Made by a program: the position numbers and the translations under genes. A model generated the notes under the pieces. That model saw nothing but the letters and a program-made list of their open reading frames with translations, made no database searches and was not told the DNA's origin. From NCBI GenBank assembly GCA_009712635.1, contig WASS01000013.1, forward strand, positions 115,486-179,485: a DNA stretch of 64,000 nucleotides, in the 5' to 3' direction. Each line of letters opens with the position of its first letter. Position 1 is the stretch's first letter. The stretch is from Hungatella sp. (GTDB lineage: Bacteria; Bacillota; Clostridia; Lachnospirales; Lachnospiraceae). This document shows, one piece after another, positions 53,969 through 63,997 of this stretch.

Positions 53969-55084
53969 TTAATCTTTAGTGGTTTTTTTAAGATGTTCAT
54001 TAAATAGTTTTTCGTTAATATACTGTGCTGTATTATCAAAGTCTCCATAAATAAAAGTTCTATTAATTCCAACCAAATCTAATTCATCCATAATATTTTT
54101 TTGATTTTTAATTTGTATAATAAAACTTGGAATTATTTCTTGAACCATTAGTCCTCCCATCTCATCCAGATTTGTGTAATAATCTAAAAAAGCTTGGTAT
54201 AAAAAAATACCATTTTGATTTCTAATTCTATCAAACTTTAATGGCGTCTTGTACATCATATATGGAATTTTCGGAAAAGGTATATTATTTGGTAATTCAT
54301 CAGGAAAATATGCAGTAGTTAAGTCTTCAAAAAATATAAGTAAAAGAGCAGTAAACTCCATAATACCCATTCCACCATATGTATTGTAATTCGGAATATT
54401 TTTCTGTACCAAATCCGGTATTTCCCACATTCCCTTAACCCCTTTTTCAAGTAATGCTTCTCTATCTTTTAAGTACATATTACTATTTTCAAAATTCGGA
54501 TACATTGATATAATTGGTATTAAATTACGTAATAAATCATATGGATCTCTATCAGATGAAATACCTGCGTATTTATTAAGCAAATATCTAAAATGAGTTA
54601 TTATTTCTTCATCCCTATTTGCAAGTCTACTAAAAACATTATAACAAGACTTCTCTTTAATTGAATAATTTCTAAGAAAGTCAGAAGCATCAACTGTATC
54701 CTCTTTACTTAAGAGATAAACATATCCATTTGATACATCATAATTTTTTCGATCACATGCAAAATAAAGCGCTACTAATGGTGCTGTAGTAAAATCGATT
54801 AGATTAGTCTTTAAACCATGATGTTGAGAAAACGCAAGAAAATTTTCTGACTGCATAGTATCTAACTCATATCCCACCTCTTGATAATAAGCTGATAGAA
54901 GGTCTGAATAAATATCAATTAGTCCATAATCATCTTTTGTTGGGACAAAATTTCGAATAATACTTGAGGATATACTGGGATATTCTTGATTTTCACCGCG
55001 AAAATAGTGTTTTTGTAAATTATTTTTTTTTATTACATCAATATACTCTCCTAATGAAGAGATTGTTACATCAGCCTCTCTCAT
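53969..55084 (-). CDS. FRG-domain protein
   Basis: 371 residues. N-terminal FRG domain: KHYFRGENQEYPSISSSIIRN near residue 27, FSQHHGLKTNLIDFTTAPLVALYFACD near 88-114, NGYVYLL near 122. The Arg, His and Asp/Glu of these blocks are conserved in the family; the biochemical activity is not established. The C-terminal 180 residues (PNFENSNMYLKDREALLEKGV onward) have no match I know. AT-rich, next to an integrase and decayed genes; FRG proteins are often found on mobile elements, and a defence role is possible but unproven here. Confidence 0.8.
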   Translation of the reverse strand: MREADVTISSLGEYIDVIKKNNLQKHYFRGENQEYPSISSSIIRNFVPTKDDYGLIDIYSDLLSAYYQEVGYELDTMQSENFLAFSQHHGLKTNLIDFTTAPLVALYFACDRKNYDVSNGYVYLLSKEDTVDASDFLRNYSIKEKSCYNVFSRLANRDEEIITHFRYLLNKYAGISSDRDPYDLLRNLIPIISMYPNFENSNMYLKDREALLEKGVKGMWEIPDLVQKNIPNYNTYGGMGIMEFTALLLIFFEDLTTAYFPDELPNNIPFPKIPYMMYKTPLKFDRIRNQNGIFLYQAFLDYYTNLDEMGGLMVQEIIPSFIIQIKNQKNIMDELDLVGINRTFIYGDFDNTAQYINEKLFNEHLKKTTKD

Positions 55085-55563
55085 ATGTAAAAACTATCCT
55101 TTGCAATTATATTTTATATAAGAATACTACATTTTTTAATAACTATCAATATTAAGCAATCAACGTAGACTGCGTAAATTTATCTTAGGATTGAATGGTG
55201 CAGAGTTCACCCACGATGCTCTGATAACGTATCAGGCAATGACTTACCATTAAAATAAACATAAATCCTAACAATAACGTACTGACTGGAAATGATGAGG
55301 TTTTAATAATAGTACATTTAGATCCACAAAGTAAACGTAAATCATATTCTATTCCTCTTTTTAAATTAACTGCTGCCGAAACGGAAATAGCTAAACTTAA
55401 TGAAATAAGTCAAACCTCCAATATAATTCAATTTGCCAAATTTATGAATTGACACTATAAAGATTTGAATTTTTCAGTAAATAGAATAGCCTACGAAGAA
55501 AATGGTCAACAAGGCTACTATGAAAGAAATCTCTTAGAATAAAAATCGATAAGGAGATACTAA
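55085..55563. other. Decayed stretch before the integrase
   Basis: Contains the FRG promoter region (55085-55145), a C-terminal remnant on the plus strand ending LGLNGAEFTHDALITYQAMT at about 55150-55226, a longer pseudogene to 55542, and the integrase RBS (AAGGAG). Confidence 0.5.
55232..55542 (+). pseudogene. Unidentified gene remnant with an in-frame stop
   Basis: One plus-strand frame reads VLTGNDEVLIIVHLDPQSKR, KSYSIPLFKLTAAETEIAKL, NEISQTSNIIQFAKFMN, TGA (55450-55452), then continues HYKDLNFSVNRIAYEENGQQ, GYYERNLLE and TAA. No start codon with RBS. Most likely the C-terminal part of a mobile-element protein inactivated by a nonsense change. Confidence 0.5.
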
Positions 55564-56934
55564 ATGCCAGCTTATAAAGAAGAGAATGGTACATGGTCCG
55601 TTAAATTCAAGTACAAGAACGCCGCCGGGGAAAAAAAGCAAAAAACCAAACGCGGTTTTGAACGAAAAAAAGATGCAGATGCGTGGGAATCTACATTTAA
55701 ATCCCAGTTTATTAAATCTTCAGATATTCCTTTTGATGCTTTTATCGTTAAATATATGGATGATTTAGTTCAGAATGAAAAAATAGAAGTAACGACGGCA
55801 GTAAGAAAAGAAAATATGATTGAAACAAAATTAGCACCTTTTTTTAAGAAAACACCTATAAATCAGATTATGCCTATTGATATACTTAACTGGCAGACCT
55901 GGGTTCGCCAAAAAGGCTATGAAGAATACGATGAAGAATATGGTTACTCTGATACATATCTCCGTACCATAAACAACGAACTCTCTGCTATGTTAAATTA
56001 CGGCCGGCGCTATTATGGGCTGCCAAACAACGTGGCTCAATTAGCTGGCAGCATGGGATCATCTTCAGCTGATGCAATGCAAATATGGACACTGGATGAA
56101 TATAAGCTTTTTAGAACTCATGTTGTAAAGACTCCGGCCAGAATTGCTTTTGATATCCTTTACTGGAGTGGAATTAGAGAAGGGGAATTACTTGCGCTGA
56201 CACTTGCTGACTTTTTACCAGATCACCAGTTAGATGTTAAAAAGAACTTTCAAATTGTGAGAGGTGAGAAGATAATTAAAGCCCCAAAATATTATAGTGT
56301 GAGATGTATTCCTATTCCGGAATTTCTATATGACGAGGTTATCGAGTATGCAAGTAAATTATATGGTCTAAAACCAACGGACCGGCTTTTCATGTTCACC
56401 GGATCTTATCTCCGTAAAGAAATTAAGGCAGCTGCAGCATCTGCTGATCTGAACGTAATAAGGGTACATGATCTACGACATAGCCATGTCAGCCTTTTGA
56501 TAGAAATGGGATTTAATATTATTGTTATATCGAAACGTGTAGGTCACAAAGACGTATCTGTCACGTTGGATACTTATGGACATTTATACCCAGGTAAAGA
56601 TAAAGAAGTCGCCCTGGGTCTCCATAGCGCCAATACCAACGGACTTGTCTCTGGTCAAGGTACCATGGAAGCACAATTATACAGTTTGATGACAGAAATA
56701 AAATCTTCGTTACCAGCTATCAGTACCACTTATGAAAATGATGATGTCATTGTATGGGACTGCAGAACAAAAAGGAAAAACATTATTACTTTTCAAGACC
56801 TGCCTACAATGCTAACCCTAAAACCTGCCCCGGAAGCAGCATATGAAACAATAATTAATGAAGGTTATCTGGAGCTGACACCTGACACCATACTTTGTTT
56901 CTCCAAACGTGGAATGCCTACCCTATACCTATAA
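55564..56934 (+). CDS. Tyrosine-type site-specific integrase with a C-terminal extension
   Basis: 456 residues. N-terminal AP2-like arm-binding domain (MPAYKEENGTWSVKFKYKNA), SAM-like core-binding domain (60-160), catalytic domain with Arg205 in SGIREGELL, HDLRHSH near 301, GHKDVSVT and the nucleophile Tyr337 in TLDTYGHLYPG. The typical protein ends about 20 residues later; here about 100 further residues follow (QLYSLMTEIKSSLPAIS, VIVWDCRTKRKNIITF, GYLELTPDTILCFSKRG), of unknown role. It lies 100 bases from the 3' end of guaA, a known integration site. Confidence 0.92.
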   Translation: MPAYKEENGTWSVKFKYKNAAGEKKQKTKRGFERKKDADAWESTFKSQFIKSSDIPFDAFIVKYMDDLVQNEKIEVTTAVRKENMIETKLAPFFKKTPINQIMPIDILNWQTWVRQKGYEEYDEEYGYSDTYLRTINNELSAMLNYGRRYYGLPNNVAQLAGSMGSSSADAMQIWTLDEYKLFRTHVVKTPARIAFDILYWSGIREGELLALTLADFLPDHQLDVKKNFQIVRGEKIIKAPKYYSVRCIPIPEFLYDEVIEYASKLYGLKPTDRLFMFTGSYLRKEIKAAAASADLNVIRVHDLRHSHVSLLIEMGFNIIVISKRVGHKDVSVTLDTYGHLYPGKDKEVALGLHSANTNGLVSGQGTMEAQLYSLMTEIKSSLPAISTTYENDDVIVWDCRTKRKNIITFQDLPTMLTLKPAPEAAYETIINEGYLELTPDTILCFSKRGMPTLYL

Positions 56935-56956
56935 AAAGATATCCTTTTGACATTCA

Positions 56957-56975
56957 GGGTGTCATTTGGGTGTCA
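56957..56975. repeat. Tandem GGGTGTCA repeats between integrase and guaA
   Basis: GGGTGTCA at 56957-56964 and again at 56968-56975, 11 bases apart, one helical turn. Paired direct repeats beside an integrase gene are the usual form of arm-type or excision-factor sites. The attachment core itself should be nearer the end of guaA (57035 onward). Confidence 0.5.
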
Positions 56976-56982
56976 CTTGGCA

Positions 56983-57029
56983 TAAAAAAAGTTCGGGAAC
57001 CCTTATAAATACTAGGTATTCCCGAAACT
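56983..57029 (-). terminator. Terminator of guaA
   Basis: GTTTCGGGAA and TTCCCGAAC pair (one bulge) around a 19-base loop, then TTTTTTTATG on the minus strand, 6 bases after the guaA stop. Confidence 0.85.
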
Positions 57030-57034
57030 GTTTG

Positions 57035-58576
57035 TTATTCAAACTCAATCGTAGCCGGCGGTTTCCCCGTACAGTCATACAACACCCGGTTCACGCCCTT
57101 CACTTCATTCACAATCCTTCTGGTCACAACCCCCAGAACCTCCCAAGGAAGCTCTGCAGATTCTGCAGTCATGAAATCAGAAGTCAGCACTGCTCGCAGC
57201 GCAATTGCATAATCATAGGTTCTCTCATCGCCCATGCAGCCAACGGAACGCATATTAGTAAGTGCAGCAAAGTACTGTCCCAGTCCTTTATCCACGCCTG
57301 CCTTAGCAATCTCTTCCCTATAAATCGCATCTGCTTCCTGTACAATCCTAACCTTTTCCGGTGTAACTGCACCAATAATCCTTACACCAAGTCCCGGACC
57401 CGGGAATGGCTGGCGATAAACCAGATATTCCGGAATTCCAAGCTCCAGACCAGCTTTACGAACCTCGTCCTTAAACAGCAGACGAAGCGGCTCAATAATC
57501 TCCTTAAAATCCACATGCTCAGGAAGTCCGCCCACATTATGATGGGACTTAATCACGGCTGACTTACCAAGACCAGACTCAATCACATCAGGATAAATCG
57601 TTCCCTGCACAAAATAATCCACTACACCAATCTTCTTGGCTTCATCCTCAAATACACGGATAAATTCTTCACCAATAATCTTCCGCTTTGTCTCCGGATC
57701 TTCCACTCCATTCAGTTTCTCATAGAAACGTTCCTGAGCATTCACCCGGATAAAGTTTAAGTCATATGGACCAGCAGGTCCAAATACCGCCTCAACCTCG
57801 TCACCTTCGTCCTTACGAAGCAGACCGTGATCAACGAATACGCAGGTAAGCTGCTTACCAACTGCCTTAGCCAGCATAACCGCTGCCACAGAAGAATCTA
57901 CACCACCGGACAAAGCACAAAGAACCTTTCCGTCCCCAACCTTCTCTTTAATGGCCTGAATAGAAGTCTCCACAAAAGAATCCATCTTCCAGTCACCAGT
58001 ACATTTACACACATTGTAAACGAAGTTGGAAAGCATCTTGGTTCCTTCCTGTGTATGCATAACCTCAGGGTGGAACTGAACGGCGTAAAGCCCCTTCTCC
58101 TCACATTCCATACCCGCAACCGGGCATACTGGAGTATGAGCGGTAACAGTAAATCCTTCCGGTGCTGTCTCTATATAATCCGTATGACTCATCCAGCAGA
58201 TGGTCTTTGGACTAACATTCTCTAATATTTTGCTGCCAACTACTGAAGTGACTTCCGTCTTACCATACTCACTGACAGGAGCTGTGGCAACCTTGCCGCC
58301 AAGCATATGAGCCATTAACTGGGAGCCATAGCAGATTCCAAGGATCGGGATTCCCATTTCAAAGATTTCTTTCTCACAGCGAGGGGATTCTTCCTTGTAG
58401 GCACTGTTTGGACCGCCTGTGAAAATGATTCCTTTGGGGTTCATTTCCTTAATCTTGTCCAGGGGCAGTGTGTGGGGATGAACCTCACAGTAAACGTTGC
58501 ATTCTCTGACTCTTCTGGCAATCAGCTGATTGTATTGTCCGCCGAAATCCAGAACGATAATCATTTCTCTCTTCAC
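57035..58576 (-). CDS. guaA: GMP synthase (glutamine-hydrolysing)
   Basis: 513 residues from the GTG at 58574-58576, which has AGGAGG 8 bases ahead. Converts XMP to GMP. Glutaminase domain: [20 protein letters not shown], nucleophile Cys in [29 protein letters not shown]-pyrophosphatase domain: [18 protein letters not shown] near residue 230. Dimer domain ends [13 protein letters not shown]. The 3' end is a classic target of island integrases; the intact end here means the integration restored the gene. Confidence 0.96.
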   Translation of the reverse strand: MKREMIIVLDFGGQYNQLIARRVRECNVYCEVHPHTLPLDKIKEMNPKGIIFTGGPNSAYKEESPRCEKEIFEMGIPILGICYGSQLMAHMLGGKVATAPVSEYGKTEVTSVVGSKILENVSPKTICWMSHTDYIETAPEGFTVTAHTPVCPVAGMECEEKGLYAVQFHPEVMHTQEGTKMLSNFVYNVCKCTGDWKMDSFVETSIQAIKEKVGDGKVLCALSGGVDSSVAAVMLAKAVGKQLTCVFVDHGLLRKDEGDEVEAVFGPAGPYDLNFIRVNAQERFYEKLNGVEDPETKRKIIGEEFIRVFEDEAKKIGVVDYFVQGTIYPDVIESGLGKSAVIKSHHNVGGLPEHVDFKEIIEPLRLLFKDEVRKAGLELGIPEYLVYRQPFPGPGLGVRIIGAVTPEKVRIVQEADAIYREEIAKAGVDKGLGQYFAALTNMRSVGCMGDERTYDYAIALRAVLTSDFMTAESAELPWEVLGVVTRRIVNEVKGVNRVLYDCTGKPPATIEFE

Positions 58577-58623
58577 GGGTATTCCTCCTAATTTAAGCTT
58601 CAACAAATAGCACTTTGGATAAT

Positions 58624-58652
58624 ATTATATTCTACTTCCAATGGCTTGACAA
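58624..58652 (-). promoter_or_regulatory. Promoter of guaA
   Basis: TTGTCA (58647-58652), 17 bases, TATAAT (58624-58629) on the minus strand; leader of about 40 bases, too short for a purine riboswitch. Confidence 0.8.
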
Positions 58653-58863
58653 GCATTTTCTAAGTTTCGCGAAAAAGATGTCGAATCCTACAACCAAAGG
58701 TTCCTGACAGGTAGTTTTTCTCACCAATCAGACAGAAAAAACGGAAAATGCCGGAAATCCTCGTTTCCCAAACTGCCCCCTGCACATGCATCTTCACATA
58801 CAGACGACAGCAAGAGAAACCAGGCAGGAAAATCTCCGGGATCTTCCGTTCATAAATCGTCTT

Positions 58864-61692
58864 CTACTGCTCTAAATACTTCTTTACATAGTATCCGGTA
58901 TAAGACTCCGCACACTTCACAACCTCTTCCGGCGTTCCCTGAGCGATCACTGTTCCGCCCTTGTCTCCGCCTTCCGGACCGATATCAATCAGATAATCAG
59001 CTGTCTTTATAACGTCTAAGTTATGCTCGATAACAACCACAGTATTGCCGCCCTCAGACAGCTTCCTGAGAATCTCAATCAGCTTGTGTACATCTGCAAA
59101 GTGAAGTCCGGTGGTCGGCTCGTCCAGAATATAAATAGTCTTGCCAGTTCCCCGCTTGCTCAGCTCCGTAGCCAGCTTGATTCTCTGTGCTTCACCACCA
59201 GACAACTCCGTGGATGGCTGACCCAGCCGGATATAGGATAATCCCACGTCGTTAAGCGTAGAGATCTTCCTTGCAATCGTAGGAACATTCTCAAAAAACT
59301 TCAGTGCTTCCTCTACCGTCATGTTTAAAACATCATAGATGCTCTTTCCCTTATACTTCACATCCAATGTTTCGCGGTTATATCGCTTTCCACTACAAAC
59401 CTCACATGGTACATACACATCAGGAAGGAAATGCATCTCGATCTTGATAATACCGTCACCGCTGCAGGCTTCGCAACGTCCGCCTTTCACGTTAAAGCTG
59501 AATCTACCCTTGGAATACCCCTTTGCCTTGGCATCTGCCGTGGAAGAGAATAAATCACGGATCAAATCAAACACACCAGTATAGGTTGCAGGATTGGATC
59601 TCGGCGTTCTTCCAATTGGTGACTGGTCAATCGCAATAATTTTATCCAGCTGTTCTGTTCCTATAATCTCCTTATGCTTTCCCGGAATCGTCCTTGCGCG
59701 ATTTAACTTCTTAGCCAATGCCTTATAAAGAATTTCATTCACTAAAGAACTCTTACCAGAACCAGATACACCGGTAACACAGGTCATTACGCCCAGTGGA
59801 AATGTCACATCAATATTCTTTAAATTGTTCTCTCTCGCTCCCTTTACCGTAAGATAGCCGGTAGGCTGTCTCCTCTCATTGGGAACCGGAATTTTAATTC
59901 TACCACTTAAATAAGCGCCGGTAACGGAGTCCTTATTCTTCATGATCTGCTTTGCATTGCCGACAGCGACTACATTACCTCCATGCTCACCAGCCCCCGG
60001 TCCTATATCCACGATATAGTCAGCTGCCATCATGGTATCCTCGTCGTGCTCTACCACAATTACACTGTTGCCCAGATCTCTCAGATGGAGAAGCGTCTTC
60101 AGCAGCTTGTCATTATCTCTTTGATGAAGGCCGATACTTGGCTCATCTAAAATGTATGCCACACCCACCAGACCCGAACCGATCTGGGTAGCCAGCCTGA
60201 TTCTCTGAGCCTCACCGCCGGAAAGGGTTCCTGTGGCGCGGGTCAGTGACAGGTAATCCAGACCTACATCGATAAGGAACGAGATTCTCGCCCTGATCTC
60301 CTTTAAGATCTGGTCTCCGATTGCATGCTGCATGTCAGTCAGCTGCAGCTCGTCCATAAAATTACGGAAACGGACGATGGACATGTTGGTAGCGTCGTAT
60401 ATATTCTCATTCCCTACTGTGACAGCCAGAGATTCTTTCTTTAATCGCTTGCCGCCGCAGGAAGGACAGGGCGTAATTCTCATAAATGTCTCATATTCTG
60501 CCTTGGAGGATTCAGAATAGGTCTCCCGATATCTTCTGGCAACATTCTGTACCAGTCCTTCAAACGCTACATCGTAGACTCCTTCTCCACGCTGTCCCTT
60601 GTAGTAGACCTTGACCTCTTTTCCCTTGGTTCCATGGATCAGAATGTCATGAACTTCCTGTGGGTAGTCCTCAAAAGGTGTATCAAGACTGAACTTATAT
60701 TCTCTGGCAAGAGCATCTAAGACTGCACGGGTATAGCTTCCCTTATCCGTACAGGACTGCCAGCCCAGCACTGTGATGGCTCCCTGATCAATACTTAAGC
60801 TCTTATCAGGAATCATTAAATCCTCGTCAAACTCCATCTTGTATCCCAGCCCAAAACAATCCGGACAGGCACCAAAGGGGTTATTAAAAGAGAAACTTCT
60901 CGGTTCCACTTCATCAATGCTGATTCCGCAGTCCGGACAGGAAAAGCTCTGGCTGAAATGAATGGGCTCTCCGTCAATAACATCAACGGTCATCAAGCCG
61001 CCTGCCAGCTCCATCACGGTCTCAATGGAATCCGTAAGACGCTTTGCAATTCCATCACGAATGGCCAGACGGTCCACAACCACATCGATACTGTGCTTGA
61101 TGTTCTTGTCCAGCTTGATCTCTTCTGAGAGCTCGTAGAGACTGCCGTCAACCCGGACTCTTACGTATCCGCTCTTGCGGGCACTCTCCAGAACCTTGGC
61201 GTGTTCTCCCTTTCGTCCGCGGACAACGGGAGCCAGCAGCTGGATCTTGGTCCGCTCAGGCAGCTCCATAATCTGATCCACCATCTGGTCAATGGTCTGC
61301 TTGCGAATCTCTCTTCCGCACTTGGGACAGTGGGGGATACCGATTCTGGCATAAAGAAGCCTCATATAATCATAAATTTCCGTAACGGTACCGACTGTGG
61401 AACGAGGGTTCCGGTTGGTCGACTTCTGGTCAATGGAAATGGCCGGTGACAGACCTTCAATGCTCTCCACGTCCGGCTTCTCCATCTGACCAAGGAACTG
61501 CCGCGCATAGGAGGAAAGAGACTCCATATACCGCCTCTGACCTTCAGCATAAATGGTATCAAAGGCCAGGGAAGACTTCCCGGAACCGCTGAGACCGGTT
61601 AATACAACCAGCTCATTCCTGGGAATGTCCAGACTCACGTTCTTTAGGTTGTGCTCATTGGCACCTCTTATCTTAATATACTGTTTTGCCAT
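58864..61692 (-). CDS. uvrA: Excinuclease ABC subunit A
   Basis: 942 residues, full length. Damage-recognition ATPase of nucleotide excision repair. Two ABC modules: Walker [21 protein letters not shown] near residue 33 and [15 protein letters not shown] near 640; signatures [15 protein letters not shown] and [15 protein letters not shown]. Zinc sites [22 protein letters not shown] and [20 protein letters not shown] 6 bases ahead of the ATG. Controlled by a LexA box over its -35 region. Confidence 0.97.
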   Translation of the reverse strand: MAKQYIKIRGANEHNLKNVSLDIPRNELVVLTGLSGSGKSSLAFDTIYAEGQRRYMESLSSYARQFLGQMEKPDVESIEGLSPAISIDQKSTNRNPRSTVGTVTEIYDYMRLLYARIGIPHCPKCGREIRKQTIDQMVDQIMELPERTKIQLLAPVVRGRKGEHAKVLESARKSGYVRVRVDGSLYELSEEIKLDKNIKHSIDVVVDRLAIRDGIAKRLTDSIETVMELAGGLMTVDVIDGEPIHFSQSFSCPDCGISIDEVEPRSFSFNNPFGACPDCFGLGYKMEFDEDLMIPDKSLSIDQGAITVLGWQSCTDKGSYTRAVLDALAREYKFSLDTPFEDYPQEVHDILIHGTKGKEVKVYYKGQRGEGVYDVAFEGLVQNVARRYRETYSESSKAEYETFMRITPCPSCGGKRLKKESLAVTVGNENIYDATNMSIVRFRNFMDELQLTDMQHAIGDQILKEIRARISFLIDVGLDYLSLTRATGTLSGGEAQRIRLATQIGSGLVGVAYILDEPSIGLHQRDNDKLLKTLLHLRDLGNSVIVVEHDEDTMMAADYIVDIGPGAGEHGGNVVAVGNAKQIMKNKDSVTGAYLSGRIKIPVPNERRQPTGYLTVKGARENNLKNIDVTFPLGVMTCVTGVSGSGKSSLVNEILYKALAKKLNRARTIPGKHKEIIGTEQLDKIIAIDQSPIGRTPRSNPATYTGVFDLIRDLFSSTADAKAKGYSKGRFSFNVKGGRCEACSGDGIIKIEMHFLPDVYVPCEVCSGKRYNRETLDVKYKGKSIYDVLNMTVEEALKFFENVPTIARKISTLNDVGLSYIRLGQPSTELSGGEAQRIKLATELSKRGTGKTIYILDEPTTGLHFADVHKLIEILRKLSEGGNTVVVIEHNLDVIKTADYLIDIGPEGGDKGGTVIAQGTPEEVVKCAESYTGYYVKKYLEQ

Positions 61693-61742
61693 ACTGTACT
61701 CCTGTTATATCCTGAAATTTATTATTCTCACAACAATCGAAT

Positions 61743-61768
61743 GCGGACTTATGATATGAAGTCCGCAC
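61743..61768 (-). repeat. Perfect hairpin in the uvrA leader
   Basis: TGCGGACTT, loop CATATCAT, AAGTCCGCA: 9 bp, perfect. No T tract follows, so it is not a terminator; it may protect the message. Confidence 0.7.
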
Positions 61769-61797
61769 CTGTAGTTACTCAGCAACCGGTTTTCCCC

Positions 61798-61837
61798 ATT
61801 ATAGCACAACATGAACCGCATTGCAAACATTTGTTCG
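61798..61837 (-). promoter_or_regulatory. uvrA promoter with SOS (LexA) box
   Basis: TTGCAA (61821-61826), 17 bases, TATAAT (61798-61803) on the minus strand. CGAACAAATGTTTG (61824-61837) matches the Gram-positive LexA/DinR box CGAAC-N4-GTTYG and overlaps the -35 box, so LexA would exclude RNA polymerase until DNA damage. Confidence 0.88.
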
Positions 61838-61974
61838 ATAAAAATTATAATCCTGAATGCATTTTTTAGAATCCAACATGCTTTTCTCGTCTGTAATAAA
61901 ATTACGGTAAAACTGTCTTTCGAAAAAAAAGCATGGTATAATTATTATAAACCACAAGAGAGGAATGAAGATAT

Positions 61975-63948
61975 ATGAAACCACATCCATTACTGCCAGT
62001 TATATTCCTTACTCTTTCTTTAACCGCCTCCGGATGTAAGATGAATTCCCGGTTGGAGGAGACCCCTTCCCCGCCGTCTGAATCCATCACAAAACAGGAT
62101 ACTGAGGCACAGGTAGAAAGCAGTACGGAAGCTGGAGAATCAAATACAGAAAATAGCCTCAGTCCGGTAACAGTAAAAACCTGGACTACGGTTACCAGTG
62201 AGAAATATACTGAACAGGGTACTCTGATTTACCGTTGGAACAGCCGGGTGCCGGAGGTAGTCATTCCTGATAACCCCACTTCCCAGTATCTCATCAACCG
62301 AAACGTTAGAGAAAATGATCAGAACACCAGACGAAACAATTTCATCAGTGATGCCATGGAAATCCCACCAGCAGAAGCCGGTGATCCACAGAAAAATTAT
62401 CTTTATACCTTAGATTATCAGGTACTGCGAAATGACGGAAGACTTTTAAGTCTGAAGCAGAACGGTACCGACATCAGGGGAAATAACCGCAATGATACAT
62501 TTACCTTTTTAAGTTCCTATGATGTAGAAAATGGAAAGAGGATTACTCTTTCTGCTCTTTCCGATGATCCGGAGGGATTAAAGCTGGCACTTGCCCAGGC
62601 CGCGGCAGGTCAGGCATCTGCCGATGGCAGTTCCAACGCCTCTCTTCTGACCCAGATCATGTCTTCCGATCTCAGTCAATTTGCACTTTTGGAGGAAGGA
62701 ATTTTATTATCCTCTCAGTGGAATGGTGGAAAAACCAGTTCTTCTGCCGGTCAGGAAACACTGATCTCTTATGAACAGGTCGAAGATAAACTCAATGATT
62801 ATGGGAAACAGCTCGTGGCAGCTGCTCAAAAATCAAAAGATGAAGCCGTAAATGCCACGACACAACCAGATTATATATTTCCGGAAAGCAGCACAGGCTA
62901 TCTCACAGGAGGAGACTTACTGGATGCTGATCCATCGATGCTGAGGCTGGCAAGAAACGAAATCTATGCCCGCCATGGAAGAAAATTTGATGCAGCAGAT
63001 CTGCAGGAATATTTCAACAGTAAATCATGGTATCACGCTGAGACGTCTCCCGCTGATTTCAAAGAGGACGTTTTAAACGAATTTGAAAAGAAAAATCTGG
63101 AGCTGATTAAGACAGCAGAAAGTCAGCTGCCTGACAAAGAAATCACTGATGAAGGTGTTACCTTGAAAGCAGACAAAGATTATCTACTGGATTTAGATGG
63201 TGATGGTGTCTGCGAAACCATTCGCTGGAGCAGCACCGAAGACCCGAAAGATTATGATCAGAAGAGTCTCAGACTTTCAATTAATGGCAAGAACCAGACC
63301 TCAATTCCGGAAAATGTAAGGGGCAATATCAGACTGTCGGCATTGGACCTGAATAAAAAAGATCAGCAAATTGAGCTTCACTTGGATATATCCCAGGAAT
63401 CCGATTCCCTTTTCTCTTACAGCTTCTATCGTTACCAAAACGGCAGTCTGGAGTTGATTGGAGATCTGGCGGGACCTGTCAGTGGAGGAAATGGATCTCT
63501 TTTCCGTGAGAGCGGTTTAACAGCGGAAGGAGACGGAATTTTGAAAGTATCTGCAGATACCCCTTTTTCAGGATCTACGCTCCAGTTTGGGTGCTACTTC
63601 GTAGATCTGATTTGGTCCTATGAAGACGGGAAATTAAAGGAAGTACCCCAGAATATTTATTTTAATAAGAATTATGACCTGATTACAAACGCGTTTCTTC
63701 ATCAGAATCCGGAGAATTATTATGTGGTATCCCATACATTTCCTGTTACAGCAACTATGGAAGGAGATACCCCCGCTTTCTCTGTCAGCCCTGGCGAAAC
63801 AGTCTGCCCCATGGGCTGGGCAGTAAAGGACGGACACTCCTATATCCTGGTTATGAACGAAGCGGGAGCCTGGGGATGGGTAAAGGAAGCTGCGTGGGAT
63901 GCAGATCCTGATACAGCCTATTATCTGGCAGTACCTGCCTGGGGATAG
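61975..63948 (+). CDS. Lipoprotein with YARHG domain
   Basis: 657 residues. Signal peptide with lipobox TASGC (cysteine 21), a Ser/Glu/Thr-rich linker (28-70), a DUF3298/RsiV-like region (KTWTTVTSEKYTEQGTLIYRW to about 290), the YARHG domain (LRLARNEIYARHGRKFDAAD, FNSKSWYHAE, about 322-375), then a VCBS/EF-hand-like stretch DLDGDGVCETIRW and an SH3-like C-terminus (VSPGETVCPMGWAV, GAWGWVKEAAW). An extracellular wall- or surface-associated protein; YARHG domains are common in Firmicutes but unassigned. GAGAGGAATG ahead of the start. Confidence 0.88.
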   Translation: MKPHPLLPVIFLTLSLTASGCKMNSRLEETPSPPSESITKQDTEAQVESSTEAGESNTENSLSPVTVKTWTTVTSEKYTEQGTLIYRWNSRVPEVVIPDNPTSQYLINRNVRENDQNTRRNNFISDAMEIPPAEAGDPQKNYLYTLDYQVLRNDGRLLSLKQNGTDIRGNNRNDTFTFLSSYDVENGKRITLSALSDDPEGLKLALAQAAAGQASADGSSNASLLTQIMSSDLSQFALLEEGILLSSQWNGGKTSSSAGQETLISYEQVEDKLNDYGKQLVAAAQKSKDEAVNATTQPDYIFPESSTGYLTGGDLLDADPSMLRLARNEIYARHGRKFDAADLQEYFNSKSWYHAETSPADFKEDVLNEFEKKNLELIKTAESQLPDKEITDEGVTLKADKDYLLDLDGDGVCETIRWSSTEDPKDYDQKSLRLSINGKNQTSIPENVRGNIRLSALDLNKKDQQIELHLDISQESDSLFSYSFYRYQNGSLELIGDLAGPVSGGNGSLFRESGLTAEGDGILKVSADTPFSGSTLQFGCYFVDLIWSYEDGKLKEVPQNIYFNKNYDLITNAFLHQNPENYYVVSHTFPVTATMEGDTPAFSVSPGETVCPMGWAVKDGHSYILVMNEAGAWGWVKEAAWDADPDTAYYLAVPAWG

Positions 63949-63954
63949 TCAATA

Positions 63955-63997
63955 CCACCGGCTTAGCCGGTGGCTTGCTCAACCCCTATAAGGGGTT
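63955..63997. repeat. Two tandem GC-rich hairpins at the window end
   Basis: CCACCGGC-TTA-GCCGGTGG (63955-63973) followed by AACCCC-TATA-AGGGGTT (63981-63997). The first alone could end the lipoprotein gene. The close pair with a GCTTGCTC linker resembles the foldback ends of IS200/IS605-family elements in Firmicutes; the window stops before this can be seen. Confidence 0.55.
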
